A stretch of 64,000 bases of DNA from Kribbella caucasensis (lineage in GTDB: Bacteria; Actinomycetota; Actinomycetes; Propionibacteriales; Kribbellaceae): positions 310,001 through 374,000 of the forward strand of contig NZ_SNWQ01000002.1 of assembly GCF_004361855.1 (NCBI RefSeq). The letters run 5' to 3'. Of this stretch, positions 8,126 to 17,178 are shown in pieces. Within the stretch, counting starts at the first letter, position 1; each line of letters opens with the position of its first letter. Made by a program: the position numbers and the translations under genes. The notes under the pieces were generated by a model that was not told the origin of the DNA, did no database searches, and saw nothing but the letters and a program-made list of their open reading frames with translations.

Positions 8126-10833
8126 CAACCTGGGTGCTGACAGATCAACCGAGTGCTCCGGCGCTGACGCCGTACGACTTGCGCTGTGAGCACCTGGTCG
8201 CGCCGCTCGGTATCGGGACCGACCGGCCGCGGTTGAGCTGGCGGCTGGCGTCTCCGGTGCGTGGTGACCGGCAGGACGCGTTCCGGGTCCGGCTCCAGCG
8301 TGACGACGTACAGGTGTGGGACAGCGGGTGGCGGACCGAGGAGCAGACGTACGTCGACCACGGCGGTGCACCGCTGACGTCGCTCACCGACTACGTGTGG
8401 CGATTGGAGGTTCGTGACGCGGCCGGGAAGGTGTGTGAGGCGTCGACGACGTTTGCCACCGGCATCTTCCACCCGGAGGAGTGGCAGGCGCGCTGGATCG
8501 AGCACGACTACGACACCGATCCGTACTTCGAACCACCGGTCGACCGCAAAGAGCCACGCTCGGAGCGCTCAGCCACGCTGGCCGCACCGCGCTACTACCG
8601 CCGGTCCTTCGAGCTCGCCAAGCCAGTCGCCAGAGCACGCGTCTATGCGACCGCCCACGGGCTCTACCAGCTGAATGCCAACGGTCAGAGAGTCGGAATG
8701 GACGAGCTGACTCCCGGCTGGACCGACTACCGCTACCGGCTGGCCTACCAGACGTACGACGTCGGTGACCTGCTCCGCGAGGGTGAGAACGTGCTGGGCG
8801 CTGTGCTCGGTGAGGGCTGGTGGTCCGGGTACGTCGGCTGGGACACGCGTAGCCAGGCACACCACTACGGCAAGAAGCCCCAACTGCTCGCACAACTCGT
8901 CGTCGACCACGCAGACGGCTCGCGAACAGTGATCGCGACTGACAGCCGGTGGGTCGAGCGCACTGGTCCACTGCGGTTCGCGGACCTGTTGATGGGGGAG
9001 TCGTACGACGCCCGCCTCGAGCTGGGGGACTGGTCGAGTCCCGGGTACGACGCCACCGACTGGGCGCCGGCGGGTGACGTCGGAGCGGACCTGTCGACAT
9101 TAGTTGCCGCCAGCGCCGAACCGGTCCGGGTGACGGAGGACCTCCCGGCGGTGAAGGTCGAGCCGCGAGACCCTGGTCGCTACATCGTCGACCTCGGCCA
9201 GAACATCGCCGGCCGGGTCCGGCTGCGCGTCCGCGGGGCGCAGAACGGTGACCGGATCAGGCTGCGGCACGGCGAGATGCTCGAGTCCGACGGCGAGCTG
9301 TACACCGCCAACCTCCGGACCGCCGACGCGACGGACTACTTCGTCAGCGCGGGTGGCGCGGAGGAGTACTTCGAGCCGATGTTCACCGTCCACGGGTTCA
9401 GGTACGTCGAGATCGACGGCTACCCGGGCGAGCTGACCACGGCTGACGTCACCGGCCGGGCGCTGCACTCGAACACTCCGGTCGCCGGCCGGTTCGAATG
9501 CTCCGATGCCGGCGTCAATCAGCTGCTGAGCAACATCCGCTGGGGGCAGCGCGGCAACTTCGTCAGCGTGCCGACCGATTGCCCGCAGCGCGACGAACGC
9601 CTCGGCTGGACCGCGGACGCACAGATCTTCCTGCCGACCGCGGCGTACCAGGCAGATGTCTTGACGTTCTTCGGCAACTGGCTCGGTGACCTCGCCGTCG
9701 CGCAGACGGACGAGGGCGCGATCCCCGACGTGATCCCGCACCTGATCACCGGGCGGCACGGCACGCCCGCCTGGGCCGATGCCGCGACCATCGTCCCGTG
9801 GACGCTGTACCGGACGTACGGCGACGAACGCGTACTGCGGCAGGCTTGGCCAACGATGCGACGGTGGGTGGATTACGTCCACCAGGCCAACCCGGACCTG
9901 ATCTGGCGCAACCGGACCAGCGGCCATTACGGCGACTGGCTGCAGGTCGGCGTACGGACGGATCGCGATGTGCTGGCGACGGCGTACTTCGCTCGTAGTG
10001 CCGAGCTCACAGCCGCGGCGGCGCGGGTGATCGGGCTGGACGACGAAGCGACGGCGTACGGCGAACTCCGAGAGCGGATCGGGGCCGCGTTCGTGCGGGA
10101 GTTCGTGGATGCCGAGGGCAAGGTTCGCGGGGACACACAGACGGGGTACCTGTTGGCGTTGGCGTTCGGGCTGCTGCCGGACGAGTTCGAGCAGGCGGCG
10201 GTGAAGCACCTGGTCGCCGATCTCGAGCGGCGCGGCCGGTCGTTGACGACGGGGTTCGCCGGGGTGGCGCTGCTGTGTCCGATCCTGGCGAAGTACGGGC
10301 ATGTCGAGTTGGCGTACGACCTGTTGCACGATGACCGGTATCCGTCCTGGGGCTACTCGATCCGGCACGGTGCGACCACGATCTGGGAGCGCTGGGACGG
10401 CTGGACGGAGGAGAACGGGTTCGGGCCGGTCGCGATGAACTCGTTCAACCACTACTCGCTCGGATCCGTCGGAGCCTGGCTGTACGGCGACGTCGCCGGC
10501 ATCGATCAGGCTGAAGACTCGGTGGCGTTCCGGGAGTTGGTCATCAGGCCTCGCCCGGGTGGTCGGCTGACCTGGGCCGAGGGTGCTTACGACACACCGA
10601 CCGGCAGAGTCTCCACCCGCTGGGAGATCGCCGACGGCACCTTCACCCTGGATGTGGTGATTCCGCCCGGCGCTACCGCAACCGTCCACGTGCCGACGAG
10701 TGATGCGGAGTCGGTTCGTGAGTCACGACAGTCGGTCGCCGAGCAGGATGGGGTCGAGCAACTGGAGTCGGCCGACCGCGCGTTGGTGTGCCGAGTGAGC
10801 TCGGGCCGCTACAGCTTCACAGCTCAGGCTTGA
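8122..10833 (+). CDS. GH78 alpha-L-rhamnosidase
   Basis: A 903-aa enzyme without a signal peptide. N-terminal beta-sandwich domains (residues about 1-330) are followed by the (alpha/alpha)6 catalytic barrel and a C-terminal sandwich. The barrel carries PTDCPQRDERLGWTAD near residue 485, including the general-acid region, and ERWDGWTEE near 755, including the base Glu. GTG 8122 overlaps the previous stop and has GGAG 8 nt upstream. It should remove terminal alpha-L-rhamnose from rhamnogalacturonan or RG-II-type oligosaccharides in the cytoplasm. It shares a promoter with the GH127-type gene and contains a TTA codon at 9100. The gene end overlaps that of the convergent LacI gene by 10 bp. Confidence 0.92.
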   Translation: MTTWVLTDQPSAPALTPYDLRCEHLVAPLGIGTDRPRLSWRLASPVRGDRQDAFRVRLQRDDVQVWDSGWRTEEQTYVDHGGAPLTSLTDYVWRLEVRDAAGKVCEASTTFATGIFHPEEWQARWIEHDYDTDPYFEPPVDRKEPRSERSATLAAPRYYRRSFELAKPVARARVYATAHGLYQLNANGQRVGMDELTPGWTDYRYRLAYQTYDVGDLLREGENVLGAVLGEGWWSGYVGWDTRSQAHHYGKKPQLLAQLVVDHADGSRTVIATDSRWVERTGPLRFADLLMGESYDARLELGDWSSPGYDATDWAPAGDVGADLSTLVAASAEPVRVTEDLPAVKVEPRDPGRYIVDLGQNIAGRVRLRVRGAQNGDRIRLRHGEMLESDGELYTANLRTADATDYFVSAGGAEEYFEPMFTVHGFRYVEIDGYPGELTTADVTGRALHSNTPVAGRFECSDAGVNQLLSNIRWGQRGNFVSVPTDCPQRDERLGWTADAQIFLPTAAYQADVLTFFGNWLGDLAVAQTDEGAIPDVIPHLITGRHGTPAWADAATIVPWTLYRTYGDERVLRQAWPTMRRWVDYVHQANPDLIWRNRTSGHYGDWLQVGVRTDRDVLATAYFARSAELTAAAARVIGLDDEATAYGELRERIGAAFVREFVDAEGKVRGDTQTGYLLALAFGLLPDEFEQAAVKHLVADLERRGRSLTTGFAGVALLCPILAKYGHVELAYDLLHDDRYPSWGYSIRHGATTIWERWDGWTEENGFGPVAMNSFNHYSLGSVGAWLYGDVAGIDQAEDSVAFRELVIRPRPGGRLTWAEGAYDTPTGRVSTRWEIADGTFTLDVVIPPGATATVHVPTSDAESVRESRQSVAEQDGVEQLESADRALVCRVSSGRYSFTAQA

Positions 10834-11864
10834 GAGGTACGGCGGCGGCGCGCAGCGCGGGCTGTGGAGGCTCGAACCACTAGTTCGCCGGTGAGGTGGA
10901 TGGTGTTGGTGGGCGCCGTTGGGTTGAAGTGTTGCCAGGCCCGACGGCCCAGCTCGACGGTGGAGACGGCGTACGTGGTGAGGCCGGGGTCGATGTGAGC
11001 GCTCATCGGGGCGTCGTCGACACCGGCCACCGAGATGTCGTCGGGGACGGTGATGCCCAGCTCGCGGAGGCGGCTCAGAACGCCGACGGCCACGTGGTCG
11101 TTGAAGGCGATCAACGCGGTCGGGCGGTGCGTGAGCGCCTCATCGACCGCGCCGTACCCGTCGCGGAGGGATGAGCCACAGGGGACGCGGATGATGGTCT
11201 GGCCGGCAGCTTCGGCGGTCCGGAAGCCGCGCTGGCGTTGTTGGTCGGACCAGGCGTTGGGCGGACCCTCCAGGTAGACGATCCGCTTGTGGCCGAGCGA
11301 CCCGAGGTGCTCACACAGCAGCCGTACGCCGTGGTGGTAGTCGACGACCACGGCTCCCACCGACGGATGCCGTAGTACCCGGTTGATCAGCACCAGCTTG
11401 CGGCCGGCCGCGGCGACCTCCTTCAGCCGCGGCGCGCTCATTCGTGGCGCGCACAGCAGCAGACCGTCGACCCAGCGGGCCAGCTCGATCGCCGAGCGGT
11501 ACTCGCGCTCCGGGTCCTCGTCGGTCCCCGCGACCAGCGTGTGGTACCCGTCGGCAGCGGCCTCGGCCGAGATGCCCTTGAGGATCTCGGCGAAGTACGG
11601 GTTGCCGAGATCGGGTGCGACCACTCCGATCGTCCGGCTGCTGCCGCGCAACAACGTCTGGGCGGCCGGGTTCGGCCGGTAGCCGACCTCCTGGGCCGCG
11701 GCCCGGACCCGGTCGGCGACCTGGGCTGTGACCGGCTTGCCGCCGCTGAGTACCCGCGACACGGTCGCGGTCGAGACCTCGGCGAGCCGGGCCACGTCGT
11801 GGATCGTGGCCCGGCCGGCGCGATCGCTGGTCGCCGCGTGTCTATCGGATCGGTGCTGCCTCAC
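10824..11864 (-). CDS. LacI-family transcriptional repressor (regulator 1)
   Basis: A 346-aa LacI/GalR regulator. The N-terminal helix-turn-helix is TIHDVARLAEVSTATVSRVL, with the hinge PAAQTLLRG. A periplasmic-binding-like sugar sensor follows (PDLGNPYFAEILKG, FNDHVAVGVL, GVDDAPMS). It starts at GTG 11864 without a clear ribosome binding site. Two type-A operators lie in the 192-bp gap between it and the divergent pectinesterase gene, suggesting autoregulation plus control of the GH127-GH78, pectinesterase and GH28 promoters. The inducer is presumably a pectin-derived sugar or oligosaccharide; this is inference. Confidence 0.9.
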   Translation of the reverse strand: MRQHRSDRHAATSDRAGRATIHDVARLAEVSTATVSRVLSGGKPVTAQVADRVRAAAQEVGYRPNPAAQTLLRGSSRTIGVVAPDLGNPYFAEILKGISAEAAADGYHTLVAGTDEDPEREYRSAIELARWVDGLLLCAPRMSAPRLKEVAAAGRKLVLINRVLRHPSVGAVVVDYHHGVRLLCEHLGSLGHKRIVYLEGPPNAWSDQQRQRGFRTAEAAGQTIIRVPCGSSLRDGYGAVDEALTHRPTALIAFNDHVAVGVLSRLRELGITVPDDISVAGVDDAPMSAHIDPGLTTYAVSTVELGRRAWQHFNPTAPTNTIHLTGELVVRASTARAARRRRTSQA

Positions 11865-11911
11865 CGGCTCATTGGATCACGCCCGCGGCCGATTCGCTGC
11901 CAGCACAGGCG

Positions 11912-11925
11912 TGTAAACCTTTTCC
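11912..11925 (-). promoter_or_regulatory. Type-A operator, site 2 (LacI side)
   Basis: Minus-strand GGAAAAGGTTTACA, 47 bp upstream of the regulator's GTG. It differs from the consensus GGWAAAGGTTTACC only at the last base. It is placed to repress the LacI gene itself. Confidence 0.5.
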
Positions 11926-11991
11926 CGTTCTGCGGCAAGTTCTCCTCGGTGAGCTCTTGACGCGGGCCGATCGCGCTGCGACGGTAGCCGA

Positions 11992-12005
11992 GGAAAAGGA
12001 TTACC
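11992..12005 (+). promoter_or_regulatory. Type-A operator, site 3 (pectinesterase side)
   Basis: GGAAAAGGATTACC, 51 bp upstream of the pectinesterase GTG. A TTGACG (11957-11962) with GACGGT 17 nt further on (11980-11985) would put the transcription start inside this site, a typical repressor position. The -10 is poor, so the promoter is only tentative. Confidence 0.45.
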
Positions 12006-12056
12006 CGCCCACCGCCCCGGGCTTCTCGGTACGGCGGTCCGCGCGAGGAGACCACC

Positions 12057-14525
12057 GTGAGAATCACCGCCCACAAGCGTCCGGTCCGTCTGCACGCCGT
12101 CAGCCTCTGCCTGACCCTGATCCTCGGACTGGCGGCGTTCGTCGCACCATCAGGTACCGCGGCGACCGCAGCCAACCCAGCCACGTTCGGCCCGTTCGAC
12201 CCGCGGATCGAGCTGGACGGCCACTGGGGTCGCGACGACGACGTGGCGATCACGGTGAACTCCGGCTCGTCGCTGCGCTTCCGGTTCACCGGCGACCGCC
12301 TCGGCGCCTGGTTCGACACCGAGTCGATCACCGTCCCCGCGCAGCTCTACGTCTCGGTCGATCGCGCCGACCCGGTTCTGAGCAAGGTCGACGAGGACCA
12401 CAAGATCTTCGTCGAGGGCCTCGATCCCACCGTCGCGCACACCGCCGAGATCATGGTCAAGGACGTCGACGAGTACGCGAACCGCTGGATCATGCCGCTG
12501 CAGTCCGGCGTCGTCCTCGAGAAGATCGAACTCGCTCCGGCCGCCACGCTGATCCCGCTGCCGACCACGGCCGAGCATCGGATCGAGTTCTACGGCGACT
12601 CCATCACCCAAGGCGTGATGGCGCTCTGCCCGCAACTCGGTACCGATTGCGCCGACGGCACCAAGAGCTACCCGCACCTTGTCGGCAACGCGTTCGGCGC
12701 CGACACGAACCAGGTCGGCTTCGGCAAACAAGGCATCGTCCAGCCGGGCCACGGCAACGTCGGCACTGCCGCTGAGTCGTTCGGCTGGAACCTGGCCGGC
12801 TTCCCAGCCGCCTCGTTCGACCCCGGCGCCGTCGTCGTCAACTTCGGCACGAACGACGCGCCGTACCCGAGCAGCGAGTTCACGCCGAAATACCTCGCGT
12901 ACCTTCGCCAGATCCGCGCTGCGAGTCCACCCGCGCTCATCTTCGCGCTGCGTCCCTTCAACGGTACGCACGCCGCCGACATCGCCGCCGCGGTCGCGGC
13001 GACGAAGGACCGCAGGATCGTGTACGTCGACACGACCGGCTGGCTCGGCCCGGACGACTACAACGGCACCACCCACCCCAACGTCAAGGGGCACCAGGTC
13101 GCCGCCGCCAAGCTGACGAAGGTGCTCGAACGCCTGACCGGCTGGACAACCACGCGACCGAGCACCCCTGTTCTCTCCCCGCGAGGTACGGCGGACCCGA
13201 CCTGCTCGGACACGACCCTCAAGCTGACCTTCCAGGGACCGGTGCAACTCGGTGTCAAGGGCAAGCTCCGGATTCACCGGGCCGGCGGGGAGGTCGTCGA
13301 CACGATCGATCTTGCCGACCTCACGTCGTACCAGCGCTTCATCGGTGACGCCCGGTCGGACTTCGGTCAGCTGCACACGTGGACGTATCAGGCGGTCACG
13401 GTCGACGGCCGCACGGTCTCGATCCATCAGCATCAGCGGCTGGCGCCCGGTCAGGTGTACTACGTCACCGTCGATCCCGGGTTCGTCGCCGGGCATCCGG
13501 GGATCGCCGAACCGTCGCGGTGGATGTTCCGGACCCGGCACGACCCGGCGACGGACAGTCGGGTCACGGTCGGCGGACGTGGGGACTTCTGCACGGTCCA
13601 GGGAGCGATCGACTTCGTGGCCGAGGGCAATAAGTCTCGGATCGATGTCGCCCCGGGTCTCTATCGCGAGCTCGTCTACGTGCCGCAGACCAAGCCGGGG
13701 ATCACGATTGTCGGGGCCGGTGCGGGCCGGACGATCATCGGGTACCCGAACAACAACCTGCTGAACGGCGACTACGCGATGGGAGGAGTGCCGATCGAGC
13801 AGGCGTACTGCCCGCGCCGCGTGCTCGCCCAGCCGGACCGCTTCAACTGCTGGCGGGCCGCGATGGGCGTCGACGCCGACGACTTCACCTTGACCGACGC
13901 GACCGTGCAGAACCTGACGCCGTACCGCGGCTCGCAGGCCGAGGCGTTCCGTGGCAACGGCGAGCGGATCGTGCTCGCGCGAGTCCGGATCCTCGGGTAC
14001 CAGGACAGCCTGCGGCTGCAGGGCAAGGGGTTCGTGACCGACAGCTACATCGAGGGTGATGTCGACTTCGTCTGGGGAACCGGCGGGGTCTTCCTCCAGG
14101 ACTCGGAGCTGAAAGCGCTGCACGCCGGCTACGTCAACCAGGTCCGCAACAGCGACAACGGGCCGGGCAACATCTTCGTGAACGTGCGGCTGACCCGCGG
14201 TCCGGACGCGCCCGACGACAGCGTGTTCCTCGGGCGGGTGGAACTGAACAGGTTCCCGACCAGCCAGGTCGTGTTCATCGACTCCGCGATGGACGCCCAT
14301 GTGAAGAAGGCGGGCTTCCAGATCACCAACCCCAACGACTGCGCGGCCGCCGGCCAGGTCCGGTTCTGGGAGTACCGCAGTACCGACCTGTCCGGCCGGC
14401 CCCTCGACACCAGTGCGCGACTCGCGTGCTCCCGGCAACTCAGTGACGACGAGGCGGCCTGGCTGCGCGACCCGTCGAACGTCTTCGGCGGCTGGCAGCC
14501 GGTCGTCCCTCGTCCCGAAAGGTGA
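12057..14525 (+). CDS. Secreted SGNH esterase - pectin methylesterase (CE8) fusion
   Basis: An 822-aa secreted protein. A Sec signal (hydrophobic core about 14-30) leads into a beta-sandwich (about 40-165). An SGNH hydrolase follows with GDSITQG (Ser181), GKQG, NFGTND and a D..H pair in DYNGTTHPNVKGH. A linker domain (about 375-490) precedes a right-handed beta-helix of the pectinesterase type, with YRELVYVPQ, GYQDSLRLQG (about 647) and GDVDFVWGTG (about 667, containing the catalytic Asp). GTG 12057 has GAGGAG 8 nt upstream. It could both deacetylate and demethylate pectin outside the cell. The first gene of a two-gene unit with the next esterase. CE8 enzymes are usually about 300-350 aa, so the fusion is notable. 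Confidence 0.85.
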   Translation: MRITAHKRPVRLHAVSLCLTLILGLAAFVAPSGTAATAANPATFGPFDPRIELDGHWGRDDDVAITVNSGSSLRFRFTGDRLGAWFDTESITVPAQLYVSVDRADPVLSKVDEDHKIFVEGLDPTVAHTAEIMVKDVDEYANRWIMPLQSGVVLEKIELAPAATLIPLPTTAEHRIEFYGDSITQGVMALCPQLGTDCADGTKSYPHLVGNAFGADTNQVGFGKQGIVQPGHGNVGTAAESFGWNLAGFPAASFDPGAVVVNFGTNDAPYPSSEFTPKYLAYLRQIRAASPPALIFALRPFNGTHAADIAAAVAATKDRRIVYVDTTGWLGPDDYNGTTHPNVKGHQVAAAKLTKVLERLTGWTTTRPSTPVLSPRGTADPTCSDTTLKLTFQGPVQLGVKGKLRIHRAGGEVVDTIDLADLTSYQRFIGDARSDFGQLHTWTYQAVTVDGRTVSIHQHQRLAPGQVYYVTVDPGFVAGHPGIAEPSRWMFRTRHDPATDSRVTVGGRGDFCTVQGAIDFVAEGNKSRIDVAPGLYRELVYVPQTKPGITIVGAGAGRTIIGYPNNNLLNGDYAMGGVPIEQAYCPRRVLAQPDRFNCWRAAMGVDADDFTLTDATVQNLTPYRGSQAEAFRGNGERIVLARVRILGYQDSLRLQGKGFVTDSYIEGDVDFVWGTGGVFLQDSELKALHAGYVNQVRNSDNGPGNIFVNVRLTRGPDAPDDSVFLGRVELNRFPTSQVVFIDSAMDAHVKKAGFQITNPNDCAAAGQVRFWEYRSTDLSGRPLDTSARLACSRQLSDDEAAWLRDPSNVFGGWQPVVPRPER

Positions 14526-14532
14526 ACCGTTC

Positions 14533-15765
14533 ATGAACCCTGTCAACCGTAGGACGGTCCTCGGCGCACTGGCCGCCGGTTTGCCCACGGCGGCCGCGAC
14601 CGGCTGGCCGACAGCTGCCACGGCCGCTGAGAGTCCCACCGCCGTACAGCCGCATCCGGCGCCTCGGCCGGTCGCTCCGGTGAATGCTGAGGTCGCTGCA
14701 GCGCACACTGCGGCCTACAAGACGCTGCCCCAGGTGGTCGTCGGTGTCGATGTCGAGGATCTGATGAAGATCCAGACGGCCGCCGACGCGGATGCCTTGC
14801 GCCCGCAACTGGTTGCGCAGGTGTGGAAGGACACCGGGATGTTGCCGAAGGGCCTTCCGACAGTACGACGTGATGTCGGCGTACCGGCCGAGTTGCCTGC
14901 GTTGACCGGCGTACGGCGGTATGACCGGCTCGAGGTGGCGATGCCGTTCGGGTATGTCGCCAGCGTGTTCGTGGTGGAGCCTGTGCGGAGTACGCATCGC
15001 CGGGTTGCGTTCTACCACAACGGGCATGGTGAAGCGCTGGACACGTTGCAGCGGGTGACGCAAGGGTTGGTGGACCACGGGTACACGGTGCTCCTGTTCG
15101 CGATGCCGTTCTACCACTGGAACCCGAAGACTCTGCAGGATCCGGTCGATCCGACGGTGCAGCAGCAGCCGTCGCACAACGATCTCAATCTGTGGGAGTC
15201 GGCGTCGTACTCACCGTTGGCGCTGTTCCTGGAGCCGCTCGCGGTGGCGATGAACCACGTCCAGGAGACGTACCGGCCGTCGTCGGTGCAGATGATCGGG
15301 CTGTCGGGTGGGGGGTGGGCGACGACGATCTATCCGGCGCTGGATCCGCGGATCACTCGGTCGTATCCGACAGCCGGCTCGCTGCCGTTCTTCGTGCGGC
15401 CGGGGTCGCCCAAGCCGAGTCCGACGCGGGGTGACTGGGAACAGCGGGCCGACAAGCAGCCGGGGTTCTATGGGCTGGCGGACTTTCCGGACATCTATGC
15501 GCTCGGATCGGTGGGACGTCACCGGCGGCAGCTGCAGATCCTCAACCGGTTCGACGACTGCTGCTTCAACGGAGTGGGGCATCGGGCGTACGAGGCCGCC
15601 GTGCGCCACCGTATTACTCTGATCGGCACCGATGCTGTGAGCAACGAATCCAACGGCCATTGGGAGATCCTGGAAGACGCCACCCACGGCGACCACACGA
15701 TTTCTCCGTATGCGCTGTCAGTCATTCTGTGGGATCTGGATGTGCACTGCGCTCACTTGCCCTGA
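14533..15765 (+). CDS. Tat-exported alpha/beta hydrolase (probable esterase)
   Basis: A 410-aa alpha/beta-hydrolase with a twin-arginine leader (NRRTVLGALAAG). The nucleophile elbow reads GLSGGGW, and a late His lies in THGDHTIS. ATG 14533 follows the pectinesterase stop by 7 nt with AAAGGTG upstream, so the two are co-transcribed. An exported esterase next to a pectin methylesterase suggests removal of acetyl or other ester groups from pectin; the bond cleaved is not evident. It is not a recognised CE family by eye. The convergent gap 15766-15879 shows no gene and no convincing hairpin. Confidence 0.75.
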   Translation: MNPVNRRTVLGALAAGLPTAAATGWPTAATAAESPTAVQPHPAPRPVAPVNAEVAAAHTAAYKTLPQVVVGVDVEDLMKIQTAADADALRPQLVAQVWKDTGMLPKGLPTVRRDVGVPAELPALTGVRRYDRLEVAMPFGYVASVFVVEPVRSTHRRVAFYHNGHGEALDTLQRVTQGLVDHGYTVLLFAMPFYHWNPKTLQDPVDPTVQQQPSHNDLNLWESASYSPLALFLEPLAVAMNHVQETYRPSSVQMIGLSGGGWATTIYPALDPRITRSYPTAGSLPFFVRPGSPKPSPTRGDWEQRADKQPGFYGLADFPDIYALGSVGRHRRQLQILNRFDDCCFNGVGHRAYEAAVRHRITLIGTDAVSNESNGHWEILEDATHGDHTISPYALSVILWDLDVHCAHLP

Positions 15766-15879
15766 GGTGCGCGGCGGTTTGGCGTACGTCGGCTTGCCGG
15801 GCGAGATGTGGTTGGGGCCGGGGTGCCGCTGGCGCTGAAGGTGCGGGTTGCGGCCCGCCGGCCGCCATCCACGAACAGG

Positions 15880-17178
15880 TCAGCGGAGTTGGTGGACGTC
15901 GGTTATGGGGTGGGTGTTGACGGTGACGTTGTCGAACGTGAGGGTGGCGTGCTGGATGGTGCTGGGGGCGTCCACGGTGAAGGTGCAGTTGATCAGGCGG
16001 AAGTCCTGGATGGGGGAGCGACGGTAGCCGCGGAGCATCAGGGCGTTGCGGGCGTGGTGGACGGTGATGTCGCGGAGTTCGACATTGCGGACGGTCGGCG
16101 TGAGCGGGCCGGCGTCGCCTTCACCGCGGTGGAAGTTGCATTGGACAACCTCTTTGGTGAGGTTGGAGATCTCGATGTCGCGGAGGTAGATGTTCTCGGC
16201 GAACCCGCCGCGGATCGAGTTGGTCTTGATGTAGAGGCCGAAGTACAGCGACGGTCCGCCGATGGTGCAGTTCCGGGCGAAGACGTTGCGTACGCCGCCG
16301 GTCATGTCCGAGCCGAGGGTGATCGCGCCGTACTTGACCCGCATCACGCAGTTCTCGATCAGGATGTCCTCCGAGGGTACGTTCACCAGCAGCCCGTCCG
16401 CCTCCCGGCCGGACTTGATCGCGATGCAGTCGTCGCCGGCGTCGAACGTGCACCCGCGGATGACCACCGAGTGGCACGACTCCACGTCGACGCCGTCGTT
16501 GTTCGGTCCCTGGCTGTCGATGACGACGTCCTGGATCGTCACGTTCCGGCACAGCACCGGGTGGACCTCCCAGAACGGCGACCGGATGATCCGCACGCCC
16601 TCGATCAGCACGTTCGCGCACTCGTACGGCTGGATGAAGCTCGAGCGCAGGTGATACCCCGGCCCGTAGACCCTTTCCGAAAGGGGTACGCCGAACGCAC
16701 TCTGATCACGGAGATTCGTGAAGTCCTCGTCGCATCGGTGGAACCAGCCCCACCAGCTGTCCCAGTCCGCCTGGCCGTCGAGCGTGCCCGGGCCGGTGAT
16801 CGCGATGTCGGTGCAGCCGTACGCGTAGATGAACGGCGAGTAGTTCAGCACCTCCAGGCCCTCGTAGCGCGTTTTGACGATCGGCAGGTAGTCGGCGGGG
16901 TCGGTGCTGAAGAGCAGCGTCCCGATCACGTGCAGATTGACGTACGACTTCAAGTGGATCGCTCCCGTGTGCCAAACACCTGGAGGTACGACGACCCGCC
17001 CGCCTCCGGCCGAGTGACAGGCCTCGATCGCTTCGCGGATCGCTTTCGTCGCATCGGTTCGTCCATCACCGACGGCGCCGTACGACGTGATCGGGAAGTC
17101 GACGTCCGGGAAGGTCGGCGGTTGGACCTCGGCGAGGATGCGGTGGGCCCGTTCCCAACCCATCGAGTCCCATCCCAT
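15880..17178 (-). CDS. GH28 polygalacturonase-type enzyme without signal peptide
   Basis: A 432-aa GH28 parallel beta-helix. An ITSYGAVGDG entry strand is followed by the catalytic Asp motifs GPNNDGVDVESC and GDDCIAIKSG and the substrate-binding YIKTN. ATG 17178 overlaps the upstream stop as TGATG; a further ATG at 17208 lies inside the previous gene. No leader of any kind is present, so the enzyme is predicted cytoplasmic, unlike its upstream partner. It probably trims imported galacturonate-containing oligosaccharides (exo-polygalacturonase or rhamnogalacturonan galacturonohydrolase). The partner GH28 is translated just before it from the type-B operator promoter. Confidence 0.88.
   Translation of the reverse strand: MGWDSMGWERAHRILAEVQPPTFPDVDFPITSYGAVGDGRTDATKAIREAIEACHSAGGGRVVVPPGVWHTGAIHLKSYVNLHVIGTLLFSTDPADYLPIVKTRYEGLEVLNYSPFIYAYGCTDIAITGPGTLDGQADWDSWWGWFHRCDEDFTNLRDQSAFGVPLSERVYGPGYHLRSSFIQPYECANVLIEGVRIIRSPFWEVHPVLCRNVTIQDVVIDSQGPNNDGVDVESCHSVVIRGCTFDAGDDCIAIKSGREADGLLVNVPSEDILIENCVMRVKYGAITLGSDMTGGVRNVFARNCTIGGPSLYFGLYIKTNSIRGGFAENIYLRDIEISNLTKEVVQCNFHRGEGDAGPLTPTVRNVELRDITVHHARNALMLRGYRRSPIQDFRLINCTFTVDAPSTIQHATLTFDNVTVNTHPITDVHQLR

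Noticed and set aside
9100..10689. 529-codon minus-strand frame
   Set aside because: Antisense to the GH78 barrel, whose conserved motifs are on the plus strand.
12150..14708. 852-codon minus-strand frame
   Set aside because: Antisense shadow of the SGNH-pectinesterase gene. No domain pattern, and the sense frame has a signal peptide and catalytic motifs.
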